From Pseudonocardia sp. CNS-004 (GTDB lineage: Bacteria > Actinomycetota > Actinomycetes > Mycobacteriales > Pseudonocardiaceae), in the NCBI GenBank assembly GCA_001942185.1, contig MKJV01000068.1, positions 62,001 through 126,000 on the forward strand: 64,000 bases of DNA. The letters run 5' to 3'. Position numbers and translations under genes: made by a program. Below are positions 1-9,078 of the stretch, in pieces. The notes beneath the pieces are model-generated. The model saw only the letters and a list, made by a program, of their open reading frames with translations. It did no database searches and was not told the origin of the DNA. Positions within the stretch are counted from its first letter, which is position 1. Every line of letters starts with the position of its first letter.

Positions 1-32
1 CCATGGCCCTGCGCCGCGCGCTCGAGCGCTGA
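1..32 (+). CDS. 3' end of an upstream gene (partial, unidentified)
   Basis: A reading frame entering from the left edge closes with TGA at 30-32; the last visible residues are LRRALER. A putative RBS and a new ATG follow within 40 bases, which fits the end of one gene and the start of the next in the same direction. Too little is visible to name a family, and the ATG at position 3 could be chance. Confidence 0.3.
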   Translation, partial: MALRRALER

Positions 33-70
33 GAACTGGGCACCGCGAGCTTCGAGAAGGGACGACATCC

Positions 71-772
71 ATGGCCGCCACCACCCTGTTCAGCACGCTC
101 GCCGTGCGCAAAGCGCTCGACGACGTGATCTTCGACGCGTACACCGCCGAGACCGGCGACATCGTCGACACCGTGTTCGACCCGACCCTCCAGCTGATCC
201 GGCGGATCGACGCCGGCGAGACGTTCGACGTCATGATCGGAATCACCGACTCGTTCTCCCCGCTCGCCGAGCGCGGGATCGTCGACCTCACCACCCGCAC
301 CCCGATCGCACGGACCGGTGTCGGTCTCGCGGTTCCCCCGGGCGCCCCGCATCCGGACATCAGCACCCGTGACGCGCTCGTCGCGAGCCTGCTCGCCGCG
401 CGGAGCGTCGCCTACTCCCGAACCGGGGCGAGCGGCATCTACTTCGCCGGCCTGATCGATGAGCTGGGGATCGCCGACGAGATCGGCGCACGGGCGACCG
501 TCATCGAGAAGGGGTTCATCGCCGAGGCGGTGGTCGACGGCCGCGCAGACATCGCGATCCAGCAGATGAGCGAGCTCCTCTTCGTCCCCGAGGCGGAGAT
601 CGTCGGGCCCTTCCCCGAGGAGGTACAGCACTACACCGAGTTCTCGGCCACGCTCAGCACCGCATCCGCCGGGAACGCCGACGCCGCGGCCTTCGTCGAG
701 TACCTGACCGGACCGGTCGCGGCGAACGCGTACGAGCTGACGAACCTCGAGGCCGTCGCGCCGGACGGATGA
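71..772 (+). CDS. substrate-binding-domain protein, ModA-like, without signal peptide
   Basis: A 233-residue protein with the look of a type 2 periplasmic binding fold of the molybdate-binding (ModA-like) class: an N-terminal strand-helix (LFSTLAVRKALDDV), a middle SRTGASGIYFAGLI segment typical of the oxyanion-binding loop, and a C-terminal AAAFVEYLTGP helix as in ModA-type proteins. No signal peptide or lipobox precedes the domain, so it is probably cytoplasmic or a solo sensor/binding protein rather than an ABC-transporter lipoprotein; no permease or ATPase gene is next to it. ATG 71 is preceded by GAAGGGA at 55-61. The gene upstream ends only 38 bases away, so the two may be co-transcribed. 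The ligand cannot be inferred. Confidence 0.6.
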   Translation: MAATTLFSTLAVRKALDDVIFDAYTAETGDIVDTVFDPTLQLIRRIDAGETFDVMIGITDSFSPLAERGIVDLTTRTPIARTGVGLAVPPGAPHPDISTRDALVASLLAARSVAYSRTGASGIYFAGLIDELGIADEIGARATVIEKGFIAEAVVDGRADIAIQQMSELLFVPEAEIVGPFPEEVQHYTEFSATLSTASAGNADAAAFVEYLTGPVAANAYELTNLEAVAPDG

Positions 773-820
773 CCCCGCTAGGGTGGCCGGGCCCTCGTGC
801 CGACGGTTCGGGGAGGGGCG

Positions 821-3800
821 GTGAGCGATAGCGATCCTGGCGCAGTCGCAGGCCTTCTGGACACGCCCGTGGCCGAGCTGTGCCACCTCTACGCCCGGCA
901 CACCCCCGCGGTCGCCGTGGGCTCGGACGACCCGTCCGCGGCCGCGGCGATCCTCGACGCCACCGCGGCCGCCCACCGGCACCTGGCCGCGCAGCGCACG
1001 CCCGGAGACCCGATCGTCGACCTGCACGGTCCGGCGCCGGGAGCCCCCTCCGTCCTGGACGTGGTCTGCGACGCCTGGCCGTACCTGGTCGAGTCCGTGC
1101 TGGCCGGCGTCGGGCGGGCGGGCCCGCGGGTCCGGCGGGTCGTCCACGCGATGGTCGTCGTGCGCCGCGCGAGCGGGGGCGGGCTCGTCGAGGTGCTGCC
1201 CGGCGTCGCGCCGGACGACGCTCCCCCGGGCTCGCTGGTCGAGGAGTGGATGCGGCTGGAGCTGGACCCGATCTCCTCGGAGGAGAGCGAGGACCTCGAC
1301 GCCGCGCTGTCCGCTGTCCTGCGCGCCGTCCGGGACGTCGCCGAGGACCGTGCGCGGATCGCCGCGACCGTGCGGCGGGTGGCGGCCGAGCTGGTCGAGG
1401 GGGCACCGGCGGACGAGCATCGCGACGTCGCGGGGCTCCTGGAATGGCTGCAGGACGGCCGGTTCCTGTTCCTGGGGTACCGCCGCACCGAGCTCGACCG
1501 GCACGGTCGGCTGCGCAGCACGCCGGACTCGGGTCTGGGCGTGCTCCGCTCGGCCGACGTGCCCGACGGCGTCCCCCGCGAGCTCGCCGGGGACGGCGGG
1601 GCGACGCCGGCGGTCGTGGTCACGCGATCCGCGGCGCCGAGCCCGGTGCTGCGCGCGGAGCATCCCCACCATCTCGGCATCCCGGTCCTCGCCGGCGACG
1701 AGGTCGTCGGGGAGCACCGGTTCGTCGGGCTGTTCACCGCGACCGCGCTCCACGAGAACCTCCTGGACACCCCGGTCGTCGAGCGCCGGGTGCGCACGGC
1801 GGTCCGGCAGGCGGGCGTCCCGCTGGAGTCGTGGTCGGGGCAACGGATGCTCGAGGTGATCTCCCGGCACCCGCGCGACGAGCTGTTCTGGGCCACCCCG
1901 GACGACCTGCACGAGATGGCGGTCGGGGTGATGGGGCTCACCCAGCGGCGCCGGTTGCGCCTGTTCCTGCGGCGCGAGCTACGGGCGGTTCTTCTCCTGC
2001 CTGGTCTACCTCCGCCAGGACCGCTACTCCCCGCGTGCGCTCGCCGCGATGCAGAAGGTCCTGCTCCGCGAGGTCGGGGGATGGCGGATCGACCGCAGCG
2101 CCGAGCTCGGGGAGCCGGGCCTGGCGCTGGTGCACTTCACCGTCCAGGTCGATCCGGCGTCCCGTGCGCCCGATCCGCAGCGGCTGCAGGCGCAGCTCGC
2201 GGCCGCGACGCTGACCTGGGACGACTGGGTCCTCGACGCCGCGGCGCCGGCGACGACGAGATCGTCGACCATCTCGCCGGGCTCCCGCAGGGCTACAAGG
2301 ACGACGTCGACCCCGTCCGGGCGCTCGCCGACATCCGGCGGGTCCGCGAGCTCGGCGACGAGCCGCACCTGGAGCTGTGGAGCGAGCCCGGCGGCGCGGA
2401 CGTGCGCTTCCGGTTGTTCCTGCTCGGTGCGGGCGTGTCGCTGTCGGCGGTGCTCCCGGCGCTGCAGAGCCTCGGCGTCGAGGTGCTGGACGAGCGGCCG
2501 TACGAGATCGTCCGGCCGGACGGCAGCCGCTGCCGGCTCTACGACTTCGGGCTCGGCGTCGATCCCGCCACGGCGCGCAGCCTGGCCGGCGCCGGCCGGC
2601 GCGACACGCAGGACCGGTTCTGCTCCGCCTTCCGGGCCATGTGGAACCGGGAGGCCGAGGCCGACCGGTTCAACGCGCTGGTCCTCGGCGCCGGCCTCGG
2701 CTGGCGCGACGTCGCGGTGCTGCGGGCCTACGCCCGCTACGCCGCCCAGCTCGGCGGCCCGTTCGGGATCGACTACGTGGCGGACGTCCTGCTCGCCCAC
2801 CCCGCCGCGGCGCGCGCGCTGGTGGACCTGTTCCACGCCCGGTTCGACCCCGGACCCGCCCCGGACGTCCGGGCGGCGGCGTCGAGGTCGGCGCAGGCCG
2901 CCGCCGCGGCCCTGATCGACGAGGTCACCGGGCTCGACGCGGACCGCATCCTGCGCGGTCTCCTCGCCCTGGTCGGGGCGACGCTGCGAACGAACTGGTT
3001 CACGGGGCGACCCCACTTCTCCTTCAAGATCGATCCGACGGCGGTCCCGGACCTGCCCGCCCCGCGCCCGCGCTTCGAGATCTTCGTGTACTCGCCCCGG
3101 GTCGAGGGCGTGCACATGCGCTTCGGCCCGGTCGCCCGCGGCGGGTTGCGCTGGTCCGACCGGCCGCACGACTTCCGGACCGAGGTGCTCGGCCTGGTCA
3201 AGGCGCAGGCGGTGAAGAACGCCGTGATCGTGCCGGTCGGGGCCAAGGGCGGGTTCGTCGTGCGGGCCCCTGCACCCGATGCCGACGAGGTGCAGGCCTG
3301 CTACCGCACGTTCGTCTCGGGCCTGCTCGACGTCACCGACAACCTCGTCGATGCGGGGACCGTGCCGCCGCCGGGCGTGGTGCGCCACGACGGCGACGAC
3401 GCCTACCTGGTGGTCGCCGCCGACAAGGGCACCGCCCGGTTCTCCGACGTCGCCAACTCCGTCGCCGCCGAGCACGGCTTCTGGCTGGGCGACGCCTTCG
3501 CCTCCGGCGGGTCCGTCGGCTACGACCACAAGGCGATGGGGATCACCGCCCGCGGCGCCTGGGAGAGCGTCCGGCGCCACCTCGCCGAGCTGGGCGTGGA
3601 CCCGCAGGAACAGGACATCACGGTCGTCGGGGTCGGGGACATGTCGGGTGACGTGTTCGGCAACGGGATGCTGCTGTCGCCGCACATCCGGCTGGTCGCG
3701 GCGTTCGACCACCGGCACGTGTTCGTCGACCCCGATCCGGACCCCGCGCGCAGCCACGCCGAGCGCAGGCGGCTATTCGCGCTGCCCCGCTCGTCCTGGG

Positions 3801-5236
3801 ACGACTACGACCGCACGCTGATCAGCCCCGGTGGCGGGGTATGGCTCCGGACGGCGAAGGCGGTGCCCGTCGGCCCGGAGCTGCGGGCCGCGCTGGGGCT
3901 CCCGGACGGGGTGACCGCGCTGAACCCGCCGGAGCTGATCCGGGCGATCCTGCTGGCGTCCGTGGACCTGCTGTGGAACGGCGGGATCGGCACGTACGTG
4001 AAGGCGGCCGGGGAGCCCCACGCGGACGCAGGCGACAAGGCCAACGACCCGATCCGGGTGGACGGCGATCGGTTGCGGGTCAAGGTCGTCGGCGAGGGCG
4101 GCAACCTGGGGGCGACCCAGCGCGGGCGGATCGAGTTCGCCCGCCGCGGCGGGAAGATCAACACAGATGCGATCGACAACTCCGCGGGCGTCGACTGCTC
4201 CGACCACGAGGTCAACATCAAGATCATGCTGGACCGGCTGGTGGCGGTGGGCGAGCTCGACCGGCCCGGCCGGGACGCGCTGCTCGCCGGGATGACCGGC
4301 GACGTCGCCCGGCTGGTGCTCGCGGACAACCGAGCCCAGAACACCGAGCTGGGCCTCGCCCGCGCGTCCGCCCCCGCGATGTTGGCCGTGCATGCCCGGA
4401 TGATCGACGACCTCGAGCGCCGCACCGGGCTGAACCGCGCGCTGGAGGTGTTGCCCGCAGCGGAGGAGATCGCCGAACGGGACCGGGCGGGCGAGGGGCT
4501 CAGCTCGCCGGAGCTCGCCGTCCTGCTCGCCCACGCCAAGCTCGACCTCAAGGCGGAGATCCTGCGCAGCGACCTGCCCGACCTTCCCGAGTTCGCGGAG
4601 CGGGTCGCGGCCCTGTTCCCCGCGACGCTCGTCGAGCGCTTCCCCGCGGCCCTCGCCGCGCATCCGCTGCGCCGCGAGATCGTGGCCACCGCCCTGACCA
4701 ACGAGGTCGTCGACGGAGGCGGGACCACCTACGCGTTCCGCCTGGCCGAGGACACCTCGGCGACGTACGCCGACGCGGTGCGCGCCTTCCGCACGGCTGC
4801 CGCGGTCTTCGACCTGGCCGGCTTCTGGAGCGAGATCGCCGCGCTCCCCGTCTCGGTGCCGACCGCGCTCACCGACGGGATCGTGCTCGACTCGCGCCGC
4901 ATGCTCGACGCCGCGTCCCGCTGGTTGCTCACGAACCGCCCGCAGCCACTGGCCGTGCGGGCGGAGATCGACCGCCTCGGCCCGCTGGTCGGCCGGCTGC
5001 TGCCGGCGCTGCCCGCGCTGCTGCGCGGGCGGGAAGCCGAAGCGGCCCGGCTGCGCACCGCGGAGCTGGGCGCACGGGGGATCCCGGACGGCCTGGCGGC
5101 CCGCGCCTCGGTGCTCGACCACGCCCCCGGGCTGCTCGACGTGATCGATGTGGCCACCCTCGACGAGGGCAAGCGGGAGCGGCTCCCGGTCGAGGACGTC
5201 GCCGGCCTCTACTACGCGCTGTCCAGCCGGCGCTGA
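821..5236 (+). CDS. gdh: NAD-specific glutamate dehydrogenase, large (180-kDa class); two compensating frameshifts
   Basis: Catalyses NAD-dependent oxidative deamination of glutamate to 2-oxoglutarate. About 1475 residues: an N-terminal regulatory half (ends near 3000) and the dehydrogenase half with the lysine-rich substrate loop KAQAVKNAVIVPVGAKGGF (3200-3255), the motif GVGDMSGDVFGNGMLLS (3630-3680) and VVGEGGNLGATQRGR (4086-4130), all hallmarks of the L_180 family. Slightly shorter than the usual 1550-1650 residues. The frame moves at about 1975 (conserved YGRFFSCLVYLRQDRY is read in another frame) and returns at about 2250 just before GDDEIVDHLAGLPQGY; both shifts fit small deletions in GC runs, so the intervening 90 residues are wrong as read but recoverable. 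GTG 821 is preferred over GTG 797 because GGGAGGGG lies at 811-818. A -10-like TAGGGT is at 779-784. Confidence 0.93.
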   Translation: MSDSDPGAVAGLLDTPVAELCHLYARHTPAVAVGSDDPSAAAAILDATAAAHRHLAAQRTPGDPIVDLHGPAPGAPSVLDVVCDAWPYLVESVLAGVGRAGPRVRRVVHAMVVVRRASGGGLVEVLPGVAPDDAPPGSLVEEWMRLELDPISSEESEDLDAALSAVLRAVRDVAEDRARIAATVRRVAAELVEGAPADEHRDVAGLLEWLQDGRFLFLGYRRTELDRHGRLRSTPDSGLGVLRSADVPDGVPRELAGDGGATPAVVVTRSAAPSPVLRAEHPHHLGIPVLAGDEVVGEHRFVGLFTATALHENLLDTPVVERRVRTAVRQAGVPLESWSGQRMLEVISRHPRDELFWATPDDLHEMAVGVMGLTQRRRLRLFLRRELRAVLLLPGLPPPGPLLPACARRDAEGPAPRGRGMADRPQRRARGAGPGAGALHRPGRSGVPCARSAAAAGAARGRDADLGRLGPRRRGAGDDEIVDHLAGLPQGYKDDVDPVRALADIRRVRELGDEPHLELWSEPGGADVRFRLFLLGAGVSLSAVLPALQSLGVEVLDERPYEIVRPDGSRCRLYDFGLGVDPATARSLAGAGRRDTQDRFCSAFRAMWNREAEADRFNALVLGAGLGWRDVAVLRAYARYAAQLGGPFGIDYVADVLLAHPAAARALVDLFHARFDPGPAPDVRAAASRSAQAAAAALIDEVTGLDADRILRGLLALVGATLRTNWFTGRPHFSFKIDPTAVPDLPAPRPRFEIFVYSPRVEGVHMRFGPVARGGLRWSDRPHDFRTEVLGLVKAQAVKNAVIVPVGAKGGFVVRAPAPDADEVQACYRTFVSGLLDVTDNLVDAGTVPPPGVVRHDGDDAYLVVAADKGTARFSDVANSVAAEHGFWLGDAFASGGSVGYDHKAMGITARGAWESVRRHLAELGVDPQEQDITVVGVGDMSGDVFGNGMLLSPHIRLVAAFDHRHVFVDPDPDPARSHAERRRLFALPRSSWDDYDRTLISPGGGVWLRTAKAVPVGPELRAALGLPDGVTALNPPELIRAILLASVDLLWNGGIGTYVKAAGEPHADAGDKANDPIRVDGDRLRVKVVGEGGNLGATQRGRIEFARRGGKINTDAIDNSAGVDCSDHEVNIKIMLDRLVAVGELDRPGRDALLAGMTGDVARLVLADNRAQNTELGLARASAPAMLAVHARMIDDLERRTGLNRALEVLPAAEEIAERDRAGEGLSSPELAVLLAHAKLDLKAEILRSDLPDLPEFAERVAALFPATLVERFPAALAAHPLRREIVATALTNEVVDGGGTTYAFRLAEDTSATYADAVRAFRTAAAVFDLAGFWSEIAALPVSVPTALTDGIVLDSRRMLDAASRWLLTNRPQPLAVRAEIDRLGPLVGRLLPALPALLRGREAEAARLRTAELGARGIPDGLAARASVLDHAPGLLDVIDVATLDEGKRERLPVEDVAGLYYALSSRR

Positions 5237-5239
5237 TCC

Positions 5240-5662
5240 TCAGGCGCGCAGCCGGCGGGCGACGGCGGGGATCACGATCGCGGCGGCGACCAGGTGCGTC
5301 ACCATCAGCAGCAGCTTGGTGGCGATGGCGGCGTCGATGAGCACGTCCGGCACCAGGGAGAGCACGGTGAGCGCCACGGTGGTGCGGATCCACGTGGTGC
5401 GCGGGCGCCGGGCGAACCGGCGCAGGCCCACCGCGATGAGCAGACCGATGACCGAGAAGATGACGGTCAACGTCGCGAACCCTGGCACCGGGATCGGCGC
5501 GCCGGCGATGTCGACGCTGATCCCGGCCGCCCGCCCGACGACGGCGACGGCCATGGTGGCGGCCCCAGCGAGAACCGTGGCGACGGCCCCGCCCCGCAGG
5601 AGCGATCCGGCCGTCGGGACGAACGACGTGGTGGCGGTGGGGGCGGTGACGGTGGCGGACAC
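5240..5662 (-). CDS. DUF6069 family integral membrane protein
   Basis: A 140-residue membrane protein with about four hydrophobic segments (AVATVLAGAATMAVAVVG, FATLTVIFSVIGLLIAVGL, TVALTVLSLVPDVLIDAAI and LMVTHLVAAAIVIPAVA). Pattern and length fit the DUF6069 family of actinobacterial membrane proteins, whose function is unknown. GTG start at 5662 has a good RBS (GGAGG about 8 bases upstream on the minus strand). It converges with the glutamate dehydrogenase gene, leaving only 3 bases between the two stops, so no terminator fits between them. Confidence 0.7.
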   Translation of the reverse strand: MSATVTAPTATTSFVPTAGSLLRGGAVATVLAGAATMAVAVVGRAAGISVDIAGAPIPVPGFATLTVIFSVIGLLIAVGLRRFARRPRTTWIRTTVALTVLSLVPDVLIDAAIATKLLLMVTHLVAAAIVIPAVARRLRA

Positions 5663-5929
5663 GGTGACCTCCGGTGGTGGGCCGACCGGCCCCGTGCCGG
5701 TCTCTCATCGGATGAGACCCGTGAGCCGGCCGGAACTCATCTGTGAGGGTCGAGATTGGCTTCCGGCCTCGGGAGCCGTCAGGCTCGGTGTCGGTGTTCT
5801 CGACGTGGCCCAGAACTCATCCGGCCACCGTTGGTGTGCCTTCGGCAGCGACGTGCCCGTCGAAACGCCGGCACCGGCCTGGCCCACCGGCTGGCCTGAT
5901 CAGAAGCCTGTCCGTCCTGCTCCCAGGAC

Positions 5930-7110
5930 GTGACTCATCACAGATGTGCCGCGGTGACTCCTCCCAGGCCGGTGCCGAACTCAGACGGCCCACTCTGGAG
6001 GCGGACCACCAGTCATGCTGGCAGAACAAGTCGACGCCGTCGTGGGTGTCGATACCCACCGCGACGTCCACCATGCCGAGATCGCTCTTCCCAGCGGCGT
6101 CCCGATCACGACTTGCGCGATCGCCAACGACGAGGCCGGGTTCGCCGAGCTCCAGGCCTGGATCACCCGCCACCGGCGGGTGACCGGGTCGTTGTCGGTA
6201 TCGAGGGAACCCGCAGCTACGGCGTCGGAGTAGCCCGAGCCCTGACCGCAGCCGGGTTCACGGTGATCGAATGCGAACGTCCGCATCGCCGAGACCGCCG
6301 CGGCCGAGGCAAGTCCGACCCCATAGACGCTCACCTGGCAGTGCTCACCACACTGCGCCTGGATCCCGACCGGCTACCGGACCCCCCGTCGTGACGCGAC
6401 CGCGAGGCCCTGCGCATCCTGCTCGGCGCCCGCCGAGACCTGACCCCCCAGACCACCGCCCAGACCACCGCCCAGACCAATCGCCTACGGGCGCTACTGC
6501 TGACCGGCGACAACGACTCCGATCGAGATCAGGCCCGCCGGAACCTCAACCGGGCAATCCTGACCGGCCTGGCGGCACAAGCCGACGAGCCGACGCCGGT
6601 CAACCACCAGCGGCGGGTCCGCTCCGCCGAGATCACCCGACTGGCCCGCGCTCTGCTCGACACCACACACGCCCTGCGGACCAATCTCGCCCAGCTACGC
6701 GCCATCGTCAGCGATCTCGCCCCACGGCTTCTCGACCAGCCCGGTATCGGGCCGGTCAGCGCTGCCCAGGCGATCGTGTCGTTCTCCCACCCCGGACGGT
6801 GCCGCAACGACGCCGCGTTCGCCGCGCTGGCCGGAACGAGCCCGATCCCGGCCAGCAGCGGACGTACCACCCGCTACCGGCTCAACCGCGGCGGCGACCG
6901 AGCCCTCAACCGCGCCATACACACCATCGCCGCCGCCCGCATGCGCTGCTGCCCACGTACCCGCGACTACGTCGACCGCCGCCGCACCGAAGGCAAGACC
7001 ACCACCGAGATCCGACGCTGCCTCAAGCGCTACATCACCCGCCAGATCTACCGCACCCTCGCCACCGAACTCGCATGATCACCCTTGACATCCATAGAAG
7101 CGTCGCAGCG
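5930..7110 (+). mobile_element. IS110-family insertion sequence, degraded; ends approximate
   Basis: Defined by an IS110-type transposase remnant at 6015-7078. The non-coding stretch upstream (from about 5700) and the sequence just after the gene, which includes TTGACATCCATAGAAGCGTC at 7084-7103, resemble the flanks usually found around actinobacterial IS110 elements. No terminal inverted repeats or target duplication are evident, as expected for this family, so the ends are estimates. The element sits between the DUF6069 gene and a small ORF/MFS operon. Confidence 0.6.
6015..7078 (+). pseudogene. IS110-family transposase, broken by a frameshift and a stop
   Basis: DEDD-type transposase. The N-terminal catalytic domain begins VDAVVGVDTHRDVHHAEIA (first acidic residue in GVDTH). 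The frame shifts at about 6180, after which VVGIEGTRSYG and KSDPIDAHLA (DxxD motif) are read in another phase. An in-frame TGA at 6392-6394 interrupts this second frame; beyond it the transposase_20 domain continues to 7078 (LDQPGIGPVSAAQAIVSF, then FAALAGTSPIPASSGRT). A 12-base direct repeat CAGACCACCGCC at 6449-6472 encodes the repeat TTAQ-TTAQ. With one shift plus one stop the copy is probably inactive; the TGA context GTCGTGACGCG could itself be an indel, so a single repair model is not excluded. Confidence 0.85.
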
Positions 7111-7208
7111 TGCGACGTCGTAGGTCCTACGAAGTTCTCGTCCCTTCTCCTCGCTCTCGCGCATATCGGGCGGCCTCGTTCCGCTCCTAGCGTCGTGGGA
7201 ACGGCGAC

Positions 7209-7403
7209 GTGGGTCGCGATCTCTCCGCCAGACCGAGCCGACTCATCGTGGAGGCCGATGTTGACCTCGACCACCGGGACGGGACGTTCACCGTGATCGA
7301 GGACGCGTACGACGTGCACGTCGGGCAGCGCGTCCGCTTCGTGGCCGACGCGGCAGGCGATCCCGCGGGTCCGCTGCCCCACGTGGTGCCGGCGAGCCCA
7401 TGA
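7209..7403 (+). CDS. small hypothetical protein coupled to the MFS gene, possibly a truncated remnant
   Basis: A 64-residue ORF starting GTG 7209 and ending TGA 7401-7403, overlapping the next ATG by 4 bases (ATGA). The residues VEADVDLDHRDGTFTVIEDAYD and VGQRVRFVADAAGD look like genuine beta-rich protein rather than noise. No family recognised. Because the IS110 element ends about 100 bases upstream, the ORF could be the 3' remainder of a gene cut by the insertion. An in-frame TAG at 7188 blocks any upstream extension. Confidence 0.4.
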   Translation: MGRDLSARPSRLIVEADVDLDHRDGTFTVIEDAYDVHVGQRVRFVADAAGDPAGPLPHVVPASP

Positions 7404-8608
7404 GCCCTCGGCTGCAGCGCGCTGCCGTCGCCGTCGTCCAGGTCCTCGGTCTCGCGGTGTGGTTCTCGGTGTCCGCCGTGGTGCCCGGCCTGCGTGCCGA
7501 GTGGGGGATCGGCGCGGCCGCGGCGGTGTGGTTGACCGGCGCGGTCCAGCTCGGGTTCGTCGCAGGCGCCGTCGGGTCCACCGCGCTGAACCTGGCCGAC
7601 CGCGTCCGCCCGCACCTCCTGCTCGCCGCGAGCGCCGCGGCCGCCGCGGTGTGCACCCTGCTGCTCGCCCTGTTCGTCGACGGGATGGCGGCCGCGATCC
7701 CGCTTCGGTTCCTCACCGGGATGTTCCTCGCAGGCGTCTACCCGGTCGGGATGAAGCTCATGGCCTCCTGGTCCGACCGCACCGGCAGGGGGCGCGCGCT
7801 CGGCGTTCTCGTCGGGGCGCTGACGCTCGGCTCCGCGCTCCCCCACCTGATCGGGGGCCTCGGCCCGCTGCCGTGGCGGTCCGTCCTGCTCGCGGCGGCC
7901 GGCATCGGGGCGCTGGGTGCGGTCGTCGCCCTGGGCGTGGTCCGCCCCGGCCCGCACCTGGCGGGCGCCCCGCCCACGCCGAACCCCCGCTACGCGATCG
8001 CGATGTTCGCCGAGCGCGGTCCCCTCCTGGCGAACCTCGGCTACTTCGGGCACATGTGGGAGCTCTACGCGCTGTGGACCTGGATCCCCGGGTTCCTCCT
8101 CGCGGCCCCCGCAGCCGCGGCCCTGCCCGCGTCGACCGGGATCGTCGTGTTCCTCGCGATCGGTGTCGCCGGGGCGGCCGGCTGCCTGCTCGGCGGCTGG
8201 GGCGCCGACCGGTACGGCCGCTCCCCCGCCGCCGTCGCCGCGCTCGCGGTCAGCGGGGCGTGCTGCCTGCTGTCCCCGCTGGCCTTCGCCGCCGGGCCCG
8301 CCCTGATCGTGGCGTTCTGCGTGCTCTGGGGCGCCGCCGTGATCGCCGACTCCGGGGTCTTCTCCACCGCGCTCAGCGAGGCCGCCGACCCCCGCTACGT
8401 GGGCACCGCCCTCACCGCGCAGACCGCGATCGGGTTCGCCCTCACCGTGGTCAGCATCCAGCTCGTCCCGTTGCTGGCCGAGGCCGCCGGATGGCGCTTC
8501 GCCTTCCTGCTGCTCGCCCCCGGTCCCCTGCTCGGCGCGCTCGCCATGCGCGCGCTCGGATCCCGCGTCCCCGCCCGCACCACCCCGTCGACGAAGGAGT
8601 CATCATGA
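7400..8608 (+). CDS. MFS transporter (CynX/NimT-like group)
   Basis: 402-residue, 12-helix major facilitator permease in the inner membrane. It has the N-half motif after helix 2 (LADRVRPHLLL), a glycine-rich helix 4-5 region (FLTGMFLAGVYPVGMKLMAS), a central loop rich in proline (HLAGAPPTPNPR) and the second motif-A-like stretch GWGADRYGRSPAA. Intact with no frameshift. The start overlaps the stop of the small upstream ORF (ATGA), and its own stop overlaps the MaoC start by 4 bases, so MFS, MaoC and thiolase are translated as one operon. The substrate is probably an organic acid feeding the MaoC/thiolase enzymes; that is inference from context. Confidence 0.8.
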   Translation: MSPRLQRAAVAVVQVLGLAVWFSVSAVVPGLRAEWGIGAAAAVWLTGAVQLGFVAGAVGSTALNLADRVRPHLLLAASAAAAAVCTLLLALFVDGMAAAIPLRFLTGMFLAGVYPVGMKLMASWSDRTGRGRALGVLVGALTLGSALPHLIGGLGPLPWRSVLLAAAGIGALGAVVALGVVRPGPHLAGAPPTPNPRYAIAMFAERGPLLANLGYFGHMWELYALWTWIPGFLLAAPAAAALPASTGIVVFLAIGVAGAAGCLLGGWGADRYGRSPAAVAALAVSGACCLLSPLAFAAGPALIVAFCVLWGAAVIADSGVFSTALSEAADPRYVGTALTAQTAIGFALTVVSIQLVPLLAEAAGWRFAFLLLAPGPLLGALAMRALGSRVPARTTPSTKESS

Positions 8609-9078
8609 ACGAGCGCATGACCGCGACCACCCCGCCCGCCTGGCCCCTCGGCATGCCGGAGGTCGGCGCCACCGCCGAGCTGTCCCGCACGGTCGGCCCG
8701 AACGACATCGCCTTGTTCACCGAGCTCTCCGGCGACCGCAACCCGCTGCACCACGACGAGGCGGCCGCCGCCTCCTCCCGCTTCGGCGAGATCGTCGTGC
8801 AGGGCGGGATCACGAGCGCGATACTCAACGCCGTCGTCGCCGAGAAGCTGCCCGGCCCGGGCTCGGTGTTCCTCTCCGTCTCCTGGAACTTCACCGCGCC
8901 CACCCGGCCGGGAGACACGATCACCGGGAGAGTGGAGGTCACCAGCGTGCGGGAGGACAAGCCGATCACCCACCTCACCTGCACCGTCACGCGCGACGAC
9001 GGCGTCGTCGCCCTCGAGGGCACGGCCGTCTGCTGGACCATGGCGATGCCCGGCTGGACCGGACCGGCCGATGCGTGA
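8605..9078 (+). CDS. MaoC-family (R)-specific enoyl-CoA hydratase/dehydratase
   Basis: 157-residue single hot-dog domain. The hydratase-2 signature is clear: FTELSGDRNPLHHDEAAA supplies the catalytic Asp and His, followed by VVQGGITSAILNAVV, the substrate-tunnel helix. Predicted to hydrate trans-2-enoyl-CoA to (R)-3-hydroxyacyl-CoA, or the reverse. ATG 8605 overlaps the MFS stop by 4 bases; the RBS AAGGAG is at 8593-8598. The stop at 9076-9078 overlaps the thiolase start by 8 bases. Size and motif spacing are typical of the standalone PhaJ/MaoC group. In this operon it may act with the thiolase in degradation of the imported acid. Confidence 0.85.
   Translation: MNERMTATTPPAWPLGMPEVGATAELSRTVGPNDIALFTELSGDRNPLHHDEAAAASSRFGEIVVQGGITSAILNAVVAEKLPGPGSVFLSVSWNFTAPTRPGDTITGRVEVTSVREDKPITHLTCTVTRDDGVVALEGTAVCWTMAMPGWTGPADA

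Noticed and set aside
1975..2250. Programmed frameshifting in the glutamate dehydrogenase gene
   Set aside because: No slippery sequence or downstream structure stands out, the family does not use recoding, and the same type of shift occurs in many unrelated genes here.
2024..3757. Long minus-strand ORF (577 residues) opposite the glutamate dehydrogenase gene
   Set aside because: Low-complexity Arg/Gly/Val-rich sequence without motifs; a by-product of high third-position GC on the other strand. Similar long shadows at 29480-32029 (+) and 56806-58590 (+) were rejected for the same reason.
6449..6480. Short tandem repeat that could suggest a CRISPR or VNTR
   Set aside because: Only two and a half copies of a 12-mer, in frame within the transposase; no spacers.
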